Below, piece after piece: positions 50,131 to 59,100 of a stretch of DNA of 64,000 nucleotides. The stretch's first letter is position 1; every line of letters begins with the position of its first letter. A program made the translations under genes and the position numbers. The stretch lies in the NCBI RefSeq assembly GCF_007655005.1, contig NZ_SZVW01000026.1:1-64000 (forward strand), written 5' to 3'. A model generated the notes under the pieces. The model did no database searches, was not told where the DNA came from, and was given only the letters and a program-made list of their open reading frames with translations. Source of the DNA: Streptomyces tibetensis. Lineage in GTDB: Bacteria; Actinomycetota; Actinomycetes; Streptomycetales; Streptomycetaceae.

Positions 50131-53100
50131 TCAACTTCTGGCGGTGTACTCATCGGGTGGCGTCCACCATCCCGGCCCGGGGTCTGCTGGAGTGGTCAGA
50201 ACCTGGTCGAGGTAGTCGGTGATGGTGAAGGCTACTCTCGGGTCGGCGATGAATGCCGTGGGGTCGATGGCCCGGGTGACGATCAACGGCACGACGCGCC
50301 AGGGGCCGTCTGTGGGAGCAGCGCAGGCGAGCGCCACGGCCTGAGGGTTGGAGGCGACCGCGTCCACCTTGCGCAGGACCTTCGTCAGGTAGCCGTCCTT
50401 AGGGTCGGTGAAGCGTCTGATGTGCTGGATTACTGCGTGCGGCGCGTGCCCGGGGTGGGGATGCTTGGCCTCTACAACCCAGAGGCGGGCGGTCGCAGGG
50501 TCAGCAATGAGCAGATCGACCTCCCCTCCTGTGGTGGGCAGGCCGGCACGCTCGGCGTCCTTCTCTCTGAAGTTGGCGACGTGGGGCAGTCCGAGACGGT
50601 TCGCGATGGCGGCGATGTCCCTCTCCAACTGCTGTTCTATGGCTTGGCGGTGCTTGGCGAGGGCGCCGCGGACCCGCGCGGGCAGGTCTCGATGTGGCAG
50701 GCGTCCATCCTGGAAAGCGGCTGCGTAAACCTCCTGCGCAGTGTGGATCACCCACGGAAGAAGCAGCAGTTGCCCGGGATCTGCGGAGATCAGCGGGTGG
50801 GTGGTGAGCCGTGGGCGCCGCTCGACCTCCGTGTACCGGTGCTCGCGGTCATCGGCGGCGTTGCCGCGGTCGAGGACAAGTGGGTCGATCGCAGCACGGG
50901 TTTCCGAGATGGGCACGCCTGACCAGGCGGCCGCCTCGCGGGCCAGCTCATCGGGCGTGGTGATGCCGTATCCCTCGGGACCAGTTGGCCAGTCCACTGC
51001 CGTGCCGAGCACTGCGCCGAGGGCGTCGAATCCGAAGCCCCACGCCCGGCACAGTTCCTGGTCAGCGCGGGCGAGGGAAGAGCCGGGGGCCGGCCGGAGG
51101 GCAGTGAACGCCCCGGGCGTCCTGTGCGTCCGGGGCCCGACGTGAGGCGGGGCCGGCAGATCAGCAAGGGTGCTCTGCCGACTCTGGGCCAACCAATGGT
51201 GGTGGCGCGCGCGAGTCCACGCTTTCTGGTCCAGTCCAAGGTGGGTGGTAGTGGCGGTCGGGTCCTCGGCATCTGGCTGGTCGATGTGAAAGACGCCGGT
51301 GGCATGTACCTGGAGTTCCAGGCCGTGCAGTCCGCGGGCTCCTGCGACGGCTGTGATCCCGCTGTACAGAATCAGTTCGGCGAGGGCGATCAGGTCGGCC
51401 ACGGCCAGTAGGTCGACGGCGCGATCTCCTTGGGGCGGCGTGGCCAGTGCCTCCTGCAGGAGCAGGTTCAGCGCGGAGGTAGCCACCGAGTCGTCGGATG
51501 TACGCCGCTGAGCCTCCCCTACCCAGTTGTCAGCCCAGGGCGCGGCCAGATTGAACAGCAACTCGTGGTGGCGGTGTGTCCGGGCGCACCAGGCGGCGTT
51601 GAGGTGACGGGCCAGTTCGGTGGTAAGTGCGGGCTCGAAGGAGCGGATCTCCGTGTCGATCAACGCCTCCAGCGCGTGAAGGACCTGCTCGGCCGGGCGC
51701 ACGGCGTCGCGCCCGCGCCACAGGCCGGCTGGGACCCCGGCTTCCCGGACGGCCGCTGCCGCGGAACGCAGGGCGCGGATCTGAACGTGTTCGCCGTCCG
51801 GCACGGCGTACTCGGGGGTCTGAGCGGGCCACGGGTTCTCGAAGACGTTGAGGGCCAGGACTGGGTCGGCCTGGTTCCACGCCTTGGTGAAGGGTCCGGC
51901 ATCGGGGCCGTTTCCTGCGTCTCGCCCTTCGCGGACCTGGCTGGCGCAGTGGTGGAGGGCTTGGCCCAGGGCGCGGTGTCCTTCGCGTCCGTCACCCGCG
52001 AAAGCCCCTAGGAAATCGGGCCCCAGGACGAGTCGGACGGTAGTACTGGGCGGATCGGCGGAGACAAGTAGGCGAATGCCGTCGGCAGGGGCCTCGGTGT
52101 CTGTTCCGTCGTTGGGCAGCTGCGCCGGGTCCGCCAGGGCCTGGGTCAGCTCCACGGTGATCGGGACCTGGTCGGGGAGGTTGAAGTGCTGGGCGATCAC
52201 AGGATGGGCGGTGATGGTGGTGCGGATCGCGTCGGCCAGGCCGATCAGGCCCGGGAAGTCCAGCGGTGCCTCGCCGGGCGGGCCGGGGCGGACAGTCACG
52301 GCGAGCGGCGGGTGGGTACTCACGGCTGCAGCCGCGGTTGGAGTTGCGTAGTGGTGGAGGTCCGCCTGCAGCCCCGCCGCTCCATCGGGGAGGTCGACGA
52401 TCTTCGTGGCTGTCCACTCCACGGAGGCGGGCAGGCCCGCGTCCGCGAGGACCTTGTCGATCGGTGCCCAGGTGGCGGCCCGGTCCCAGGACAGGTCTCT
52501 GCCTCGCCGCGGGATGACGGCAACCTCCGGCGCGGATTCGCCGGGCGCTAGGAGTGTGCCGTTACGGCGCCAGCTGCCCCACGCATCAAGCAGGTGGAGG
52601 TAGGCGATCGCATCCACTCCCGGATGCTGGGTCATCTCCCACACGAACAGGGCCAGCGTGGCTGGGTTCCCGCCGGCATCGGCTGCCATCTCGGCGAGCT
52701 CCTCGACATGCACCATGAGGGTGTCGGTGACCACCTCGCGCACGAGGAAACGCGGCCCCGCATACACCACCAGCCGTCCCTGCTCCGGTGAGGTCTCCTC
52801 CAGCAGGACCCGCCGGGCGGCCTCGACTCGCGGCCCGAGGTCACCGTCGAGGAGCGCGCTGACGACCGCGACCTCCAAGCGAAGCTGGGGCGCGCTGATC
52901 CGGGCCACTTCGTCAGGGCGGGGAACGCTGTGCAAATGCAGTACGTCGGCAACCCGTATCACGGCTAGGTTCTGAACGCGCTGGGCCAGGTCCTGGTTGA
53001 ATCCGAGCTGTCGCAGGAGCTGTTCGGCGGCAGCCGTGACGGCTTGGAGGGCTTCGCTGGCCGGTACGGGGATCCTCCGGCCGTGGGCCCGTACGGCCAG

Positions 53101-53820
53101 CACGGGGCCGAGCAGCTGTCGCATCGGGTCGTACTTCAGCTTCAGCTTCCCGATGTCTGCTGTCAGCCACGCCAGCGCCCGGTGTGCGCGCTTCGGGTGG
53201 TCGCAGGCAGAGACGATGTCGTCGAGGCAGTCGCGCTCCGCTACCGCGACGGCATCCACGCTGGCCTGGGTGAGCCAGCATGAGATCGTCTCGCCGTCCG
53301 GGCCTTCTTCGGAGGTCGGCCAGGCATGCACGCATTCCCTCATCCGTCGGTCGGTGTAGCGCACGGCGAGCTCGATGACGTCGCCGAGGCCGAACCCGAC
53401 CGCGCCGAGCAGGTGCTCGTCGACGGCACATGCCGTCAGCCGCAGGCTGCGGAGCACCAGAAGGGGGTGATCCAGGTCCCCCGGGTGCAGCAGCATTCCA
53501 GCGAAGCGCACACCAGCTCGTACGTCGTTCGGCTTCCCCTCAGTGAGGACGCCCCGTCCTGGGGCGCCCTGCACCGCAGCCTCGACGAGGACCGGCAGCA
53601 CCTCGGCCATGACCATCGCACCAGAACGGCGCCCGCTGCGAATGACGCGCGTCCACAGCAGCAAGAGATGGTCATGGAATCGGGAGCAGGTCGGTGCCAT
53701 CAGCGCGGCTTCCAGCAAGACCAGCAGCGACTCGGTCGAGTAGGGGGCAAGTGCCTTGTCGATGGTCTTCCACTGCACGCGTCGCTGCTGCGCGGAGGTG
53801 GCCGGAGGCGTGCTGGTCAT
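50131..53820 (-). CDS. Very large protein with C-terminal PD-(D/E)XK nuclease domain
   Basis: A 1229-aa protein. Most of the chain is helical or mixed and unassigned (VDLLAVADLIALAELILYSG; EVYAAAFQDGRLPHRDLPAR). The C-terminal 170 residues contain a clear nuclease motif: QQLERDIAAIANRLGLP, then GGEVDLLIADPATARLWVVE and AKHPHPGHAPHAVIQHIRRF, so D of EVDLL (about 1098), E and K of VVEAKH (about 1116) are spaced as in restriction-endonuclease folds. ATG 53820 has GGGAG about 9 nt upstream. No ATPase motif is visible. It stands alone, like several large single-gene defence candidates. Function is unknown beyond predicted DNA cleavage. Confidence 0.65.
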   Translation of the reverse strand: MTSTPPATSAQQRRVQWKTIDKALAPYSTESLLVLLEAALMAPTCSRFHDHLLLLWTRVIRSGRRSGAMVMAEVLPVLVEAAVQGAPGRGVLTEGKPNDVRAGVRFAGMLLHPGDLDHPLLVLRSLRLTACAVDEHLLGAVGFGLGDVIELAVRYTDRRMRECVHAWPTSEEGPDGETISCWLTQASVDAVAVAERDCLDDIVSACDHPKRAHRALAWLTADIGKLKLKYDPMRQLLGPVLAVRAHGRRIPVPASEALQAVTAAAEQLLRQLGFNQDLAQRVQNLAVIRVADVLHLHSVPRPDEVARISAPQLRLEVAVVSALLDGDLGPRVEAARRVLLEETSPEQGRLVVYAGPRFLVREVVTDTLMVHVEELAEMAADAGGNPATLALFVWEMTQHPGVDAIAYLHLLDAWGSWRRNGTLLAPGESAPEVAVIPRRGRDLSWDRAATWAPIDKVLADAGLPASVEWTATKIVDLPDGAAGLQADLHHYATPTAAAAVSTHPPLAVTVRPGPPGEAPLDFPGLIGLADAIRTTITAHPVIAQHFNLPDQVPITVELTQALADPAQLPNDGTDTEAPADGIRLLVSADPPSTTVRLVLGPDFLGAFAGDGREGHRALGQALHHCASQVREGRDAGNGPDAGPFTKAWNQADPVLALNVFENPWPAQTPEYAVPDGEHVQIRALRSAAAAVREAGVPAGLWRGRDAVRPAEQVLHALEALIDTEIRSFEPALTTELARHLNAAWCARTHRHHELLFNLAAPWADNWVGEAQRRTSDDSVATSALNLLLQEALATPPQGDRAVDLLAVADLIALAELILYSGITAVAGARGLHGLELQVHATGVFHIDQPDAEDPTATTTHLGLDQKAWTRARHHHWLAQSRQSTLADLPAPPHVGPRTHRTPGAFTALRPAPGSSLARADQELCRAWGFGFDALGAVLGTAVDWPTGPEGYGITTPDELAREAAAWSGVPISETRAAIDPLVLDRGNAADDREHRYTEVERRPRLTTHPLISADPGQLLLLPWVIHTAQEVYAAAFQDGRLPHRDLPARVRGALAKHRQAIEQQLERDIAAIANRLGLPHVANFREKDAERAGLPTTGGEVDLLIADPATARLWVVEAKHPHPGHAPHAVIQHIRRFTDPKDGYLTKVLRKVDAVASNPQAVALACAAPTDGPWRVVPLIVTRAIDPTAFIADPRVAFTITDYLDQVLTTPADPGPGWWTPPDEYTARS

Positions 53821-54228
53821 CGCGGTGCTCCCAGAGTGTGATCCTGACGATGCCAGGGTGGCAGCAAGTGCCCGGACGGCGCCTTTGAGTTGACAAGCGC
53901 GAGCTCACCGGTCACGGTCTACGCCGCCCCGGTGCCTTGGCTGGAGCAGGGCCTGGACGCGGTGTTGACCATCGTCAGCGACAAGATATCGAGTCGCTGG
54001 GTCGCTGCTTTGGAACGCGGATCCGTAAGTTGGCGGTCCCAGAGTGGAAGCGCTCCGGGTTCTGGGAGGACTCTTCGATTCTGAACCGCCTGCGGTCGCC
54101 GAGTAGCTGCTCGGGCCCGCTTTGCCTCCTCGCGGATAGACATGGCGAGGCGGTAGCCCCTACCGGGGATCCATCGGAGTAGGCCTTGTCACCGCGCACC
54201 CGGCCCGGCCTGCTGCGCGGGCGGCCCG
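53821..54228. other. Intergenic, 408 bp, probably decayed insertion-sequence DNA
   Basis: No complete gene. On the minus strand around 53960-54020 short pieces (such as RIRVPKQRPSDS and QRLDILSLT) weakly recall the middle of IS256-type transposases in different frames, which fits the clearer remnant just downstream, but the likeness is too weak to call. Confidence 0.35.
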
Positions 54229-54284
54229 GTCTGCGGTCTGCGGTCTGCGGTCTGCGGTCTGCGGTCTGCGGTCTGCGGTCTGCG
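54229..54284. repeat. Eight perfect tandem copies of GGTCTGC
   Basis: A 56-bp array of the 7-mer GGTCTGC repeated eight times without mismatch, breaking to GGTTCG at 54285. It lies exactly at the edge of the IS256-like transposase remnant, so that the minus-strand frame reads TFEPQ and then a repeating QTADRRP. Such a short array is prone to copy-number change by slippage. Confidence 0.9.
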
Positions 54285-54590
54285 GTTCGAACGTGCCCGA
54301 GGTGTCTCGCGGCACCTTGACCTCGACCGGCCCGGCGTCGGTCAGCACGGTCTTGGCCCGGCCCCCCGTTGCGGGAGATGCCACTGCCCCCGGCCGCCAG
54401 CATCATGCTTCTCGTAGCCGAGGTGATCGGTGATCTCACCTTCCAGAGCAGATTCAGGACCCGCTTGGTCAGCCGCTGCAGCAGCCCACCCTGTCCGATC
54501 AGCTGCAGCCGCTCCGACCGGTCCTGCTCCACCAGACCAGCTGTTCATCGGACACGGGCGCAGGCCGCTCACGCTGAGCACTCTCGACAG
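54285..54590 (-). pseudogene. IS256-family transposase remnant (N-terminal part, frameshifted)
   Basis: On the minus strand pieces of an IS256-type transposase appear in three frames: SDEQLV and GQGGLLQRLTKRVLN, then ALEGEITDHLGYEKHDAGGR, then GRAKTVLTDAGPVEVKVPRD and TSGTFEPQ. In a living family member these are consecutive in one frame (DHLGY, KTV-TD-GPVE, VPRD-GTFEP). At least two frameshifts and the loss of the catalytic part make it dead. The tandem GGTCTGC array begins where the family would continue. Confidence 0.75.
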
Positions 54591-54855
54591 GCTTCACGGT
54601 CTCCAGCTCCACGGCAGTATCGATCGCTTGGCGTCTCTCCCATGATCGTCGGATCCGCCATTAGATTTACCCCCCGCACCGGTGACCGTACACTGCGCCT
54701 CTTCCGTCACAGCCGGGCCGCATCTGTCGTCTCGGCGGTCACCGGATCAAAGACTGCCATCCCAAAGGCCCTGGCGGTTAGGAAGATCTCCCACAACGAG
54801 ATCAAATAGCGTCCGCTCCTACAGAGCCTGCGGGACGCGCTGAGGTACTGGCATC

Positions 54856-55764
54856 ATGCTGCTGGTGAGGTACAAGGTTCGTATGTCCGAAGCTGGCGTG
54901 CACTTCTTCGATCGGCTTTCCGGGCTCAACGTCCTGCTCGACGAGGTGAAGGTGCCAGCGGAGCGGATCTCCCGTGCTCCCCGCTACCTGTCTGTTGCTT
55001 TGACGAACGCTTGCGAACTCCGTTGTGCCTACTGCTACGCGCCTAAGCACGCCAGCTCGCTCGACGTGGACCGTGTGGTTGCCTGGGCGGTCGAACTCGA
55101 CGCCGCTGGATGCCTCGGAGTCGGGTTTGGAGGCGGAGAGCCGACCGCGCATCGTCAGTTCGTCGAACTCTGTGCTCGGGTCGCGGAGTCCACCTCGATG
55201 GCCGTGACATTCACGACGCACGGACATCGCCTCACTCCGGCAGTTACCGACGCCTTGCGAGGCTCCGTGCACTTCGCACGCCTGTCCGTCGACGGGATCG
55301 GACCTACATACGAGCGGCTTCGGAGGCGGCCGTTTGCGGCAGTGATCTCCGCCGCCGGCCTCCTCCGTTCAGTTGCGCCGATCGGCATCAACGCGGTCGT
55401 GAACGCCGACACGATCGGCGAGCTCGATGACCTCTCAGCGTTCGCAGCTGACGTCGGAGCGTCTGAACTGCTGCTTCTGCCGGAGCAGCCGACCGCCGCT
55501 ACGCCCGGTATCTCTGACGCCGATGCGGAGCGCCTGGTGCACTGGATGCGAACCGCAAGGCCTCAGGTGCGGCTTGCGATCTCACGCTCCGGGCTCGAAT
55601 CCTTGGTACCGGCGGTCGAGGTCATTCCTGGTGAACACCCTCTGGACGCGCACATGCACGTCGATGCGGCCGGTGTTCTACGGCCCCACGCATACGCATC
55701 GGCAGGAACGCCGATCGAGGACTCCATCCTGGATGCGGTGCAAGCTCTGCGGGAGGCAGCATGA
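54856..55764 (+). CDS. Radical SAM enzyme, first gene of a STAND-ATPase operon
   Basis: A 302-aa radical SAM protein. The 4Fe-4S motif is C53-x3-C57-x2-C60 in NACELRCAYCYAPKHAS, followed by the SAM-binding GFGGGEPTAH, and the barrel continues (VTFTTHGHRLT, FARLSVDGIGPTYERLR, IGINAVVNADT). There is no C-terminal cysteine cluster, so no SPASM domain. It lacks viperin-specific motifs (the viperin core has a NFKC-type cysteine motif), so it is not a prokaryotic viperin by eye. ATG 54856 is used; ATG 54883 (MSEAGVHFF) is an alternative. The stop overlaps the DUF6375 start (ATGA). The substrate is unknown. Confidence 0.85.
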   Translation: MLLVRYKVRMSEAGVHFFDRLSGLNVLLDEVKVPAERISRAPRYLSVALTNACELRCAYCYAPKHASSLDVDRVVAWAVELDAAGCLGVGFGGGEPTAHRQFVELCARVAESTSMAVTFTTHGHRLTPAVTDALRGSVHFARLSVDGIGPTYERLRRRPFAAVISAAGLLRSVAPIGINAVVNADTIGELDDLSAFAADVGASELLLLPEQPTAATPGISDADAERLVHWMRTARPQVRLAISRSGLESLVPAVEVIPGEHPLDAHMHVDAAGVLRPHAYASAGTPIEDSILDAVQALREAA

Positions 55765-56174
55765 GGATCTGGCACAGCTACGGCTCGGAGCACTCGATGG
55801 ATCTGGTCCTGATCGGCACGTTCGAGACAGTCTCCGGAGCCGAGGCGGCGATGGAGCGGATGGAGGCTCTCAAGACCTTGGCCGAGGCGGAGTGGTCCGA
55901 CGACGACTGGCTACGCGCTGATGAGCGCATGCCCCGAGCGCTCGCCGATGAGCTGGGTAAGTTGAGGCTCTACGACATGGGGCGGTCCGATGTCGACATC
56001 TATGCCCTCGATCATTCGGTCCAGCGCACCGGATCAACGGTACGGGTCTGGACCGAGGAGTCCGAGGTTCAGGGGTTTGTGAAGGTGCTCGTCAACCTCG
56101 GTGCGCGGGTCGAGGTGTTCTCTCGGCACCACTGGAACGAGGACGGGACGCCGCGGTCGGACACGGACAGTTGA
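55761..56174 (+). CDS. DUF6375-like small protein
   Basis: A 137-aa protein beginning MRIWHSYGSEHSMDLVLIG, with TFETVSGAEAAMERMEALKT, LRLYDMGRSDVDIYALDHSV and VQGFVKVLVNLGARVEVFSR. This layout matches the family I know as DUF6375; the family's function is not established. It is an alpha-beta fold with a likely antiparallel sheet. It overlaps the radical SAM gene (ATGA) and ends 7 nt before the STAND gene start, so it is probably translated with both. Confidence 0.65.
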   Translation: MRIWHSYGSEHSMDLVLIGTFETVSGAEAAMERMEALKTLAEAEWSDDDWLRADERMPRALADELGKLRLYDMGRSDVDIYALDHSVQRTGSTVRVWTEESEVQGFVKVLVNLGARVEVFSRHHWNEDGTPRSDTDS

Positions 56175-56181
56175 GGTAGCG

Positions 56182-59100
56182 GTGGAGCTGACTGATCTGG
56201 CACGCCTGCCTGGCGCCGCCGACAAGAACTTCGAGGCGCTCACGCGAGCGATCGTGGCCCGCCGCTACGGCAGGCTGGGCACCCTTCGTGAGCGGCGGAA
56301 TCAGCCTGGGGTCGAGTTCTATCTACACGTCGAACACCCTGGTGTGCTCGGGGAGCCCGGCCGGGTGTGGGGATGGTCGTGCAAATGGTTCATCCTGGGC
56401 AAGGACAACGAGCTCACCAGCGCACAGCGCAGCCAGATCGAGGACTCCGTCGCAAAGGCGATCAAGTACGTCGCCGGGCTGACCGACTTCGTACTCTGCC
56501 TGCCGCAACGTCCTGCCAAGAAGGATGAGGAGTGGATCCACGGCCTCGGCCCGGCCAACGGCATCTCGACCAAGCTGTGGGCCACCGAAAACTTCGATGC
56601 CGAGCTTTCCGGATACGACGAACTCCGCTCCACCTTCTTTGGAGAGTTGGTGCTGTCCCCGGACACGCTCGCGCGAGCTCATGAGCGCTCTGTGGCACCG
56701 GTCAAGGCCCGATGGGTGCCTCCGTTGCACACGTCGAACCATGTGGAACGCCGAATCGACCGTGCCCTTCTGCGCTCCGCGTCGTTCGACTGGCTCGCTG
56801 AGCACACAGACCTCATCGCCGACCGCAGTGGTGCGCTCCAGGACGCCCTTGCGGACATCGACGACGAGGCCACACGTACGGCAACCGAAGAGATCATCGC
56901 TGATCTTGAACGGTTTGTCGGGGAGTTGCGGGCGATCGCCGATGCCGGACGTGGCCTTCGGCCGATCGAGGCTCGTGAGCGGACCGCTGATCTTCAACCG
57001 CCGGCCACGTCCCCGCGCAAGCTCCGCGCCTTTGTGCTCAAGCTGAGAAAGCAGCGCCTGCCAGTTGCTCTGGCCGCGACCGGCCTAGGGTCGGAAATCC
57101 GTGACGTCGTACGGTGGCTGAAGGATGTGCAAGCAGATGCCGAAGCCTCCTTGATCGCGGTCGTAGCAGCTGCAGGCCAGGGCAAGACGCACCTTGCCGC
57201 CCAACTGACAGCGCTGGCCGACCGACCAACAGCCGGGGTATTCATCCAGGGCGGACGACTGCGAGCCGGCGGAAGCCTCGACGACCTGGCCCGCCGCATC
57301 CCCGGGCTGAAGATCGATCGTTTCGAGGACTTGCTTGAGGCTCTCAACTCAGCCGGTGCCCGGGCTGGCGCCCGAATCCCTCTGGTGATCGACGGCCTGA
57401 ACGAAGCGGAGAGGCCCTCGGAGTGGCGCGTCCTGCTCGATGAGTTGGCACCAGCGCTCGGTGACTACCCGAATGTGCTGGTGATCGTCACCCTCCGCGA
57501 GGCGCTCGCCGCTTACGCTGTCCCGGATATTGCCGTGGCCACGGAGCTTGAGTGGTACCAGGCAGAAGTCAACGAGATCGTCCGCACCTACTTCGACCAC
57601 TATCTGATCAATGCTGCCGGCGCCTGGTTGCCGACCGGGATGTTTGAGAACCCGCTCTTCGTCCGCATGTACTGCGAAGCGGCCAACCACGACCGCCGAG
57701 AGCCAGTGGGCGCCGAAGCACTTCCGACATCACTGGTTGGCGTATTCGAGCTGTATCGCCAGGGCGTCGTCCAGCGACTTGGCCAGGATCCCGCCCGTGC
57801 CACGGTGCCCGTCGACCAGATCAAGCGGCGCCTCTCCGCACTCGCCTGGGAGATGTGGACCCGCGGCGTCCGCCGCCTGCCGTCCGACGATGCGAAGGCC
57901 ATTCTCGACGCCGGTGAGACAAACTGGGACGAGAGCTTGTTTCGGCGCCTCGAAGAGGAAGGGGTTCTCCTCCGAGAGGAGGCCGACGGTACAGACGACA
58001 CTGAGACGGCATTCCTCTTCGATCGTCTTGGCGGATATCTCATCGCTGACGCGCTCCTTGCGCGTTTGACCCATGCCGAGCTGGAGGACCGCCTCGCAGA
58101 TGCGACGTTGTGGGAGTCCCTCGTCGGCGAGGACGGCCACCCTCTTGGTGAAGACGTCGTCATCAGCCTCGTCGGGCTGGTGCCCCGCCGGTTCTCAGCG
58201 CACCACCTCTGGCGCTTCGCCCCGGAAGGGCACCGGTCCTGGGTGCTCGCGCAGGAACTCAACTCGGAATCCGAGTTCCTTGACGACCGCACCGTCGACG
58301 AACTCGTGACACTGATCGGCACAGGGAACTGGAACGCTCCCAGGCCTCGCGGGTACGGAGGTCTGCATCCGTTCGACCGGCTCTGGGAGGTCCGCGCGTC
58401 CTCCGCGCACAAGCTGAACGCTGGCTTCCTCGACCGGGTTCTCCGCTCACTGACCCTCGTGAAGCGTGACCGAAAGTGGACCGAATGGATCCGCCACCGC
58501 GCCGATGACCTGCTTCTGAAGAACCTGAAGCGGGTGATCGAGCGCTGGAGCGGAAGCATGCACCGCGCCGAGACGGACGACCTGCACGCGCTCGCGGTGG
58601 CATGGCTGTTGACGTCCACGAACCGCGATGTGCGCGATCTCTCGACCAAGGCCCTGCAACGCTACGGCCGACCGGAACCGCAGCGTCTTTTCGATCTTGC
58701 TGTTCGTATGGTCGATGTTGACGACCCGTACGTTGTCGAGCGCGTTATCGGGGCCGCGTTCGGCGCCGCCAGCGCCCACCAGATGCCCGACCCGGGTGGT
58801 TCGTTCGAGCACGCGCTCACGGAGTGGCTCGGCGAGCTGCGTGACCGCTTCCTCGACAGCGGGACCATGCCGACTTCTCATGAACTGCTGCGCAGCTACG
58901 TGCGGGCAACCTATGAACTCGCCGGGATCCTCCACCGTGGCGCCGTTCCTGGGGGAGTTGACCCGCTCGCGCTGACGTTCGGGGTCGTACCTCCGGCTCC
59001 CGTGATGGCGGAGGACGACCCGAACGCCGAGGAGTGCGACAAAACCTTCGGCCTGGACTTCGAGAACTACGTGATCGGATCCGCCATCGAGGGCAGGAGC

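Noticed and set aside
53905..54090. Possible further IS256 transposase segment on either strand
   Set aside because: Only scattered short likeness in changing frames; cannot be separated from chance.
54856..55764. Prokaryotic viperin assignment for the radical SAM enzyme
   Set aside because: The cysteine motif region (NACELRCAYCYAPK) and the rest lack viperin-specific segments; a generic radical SAM call is safer.
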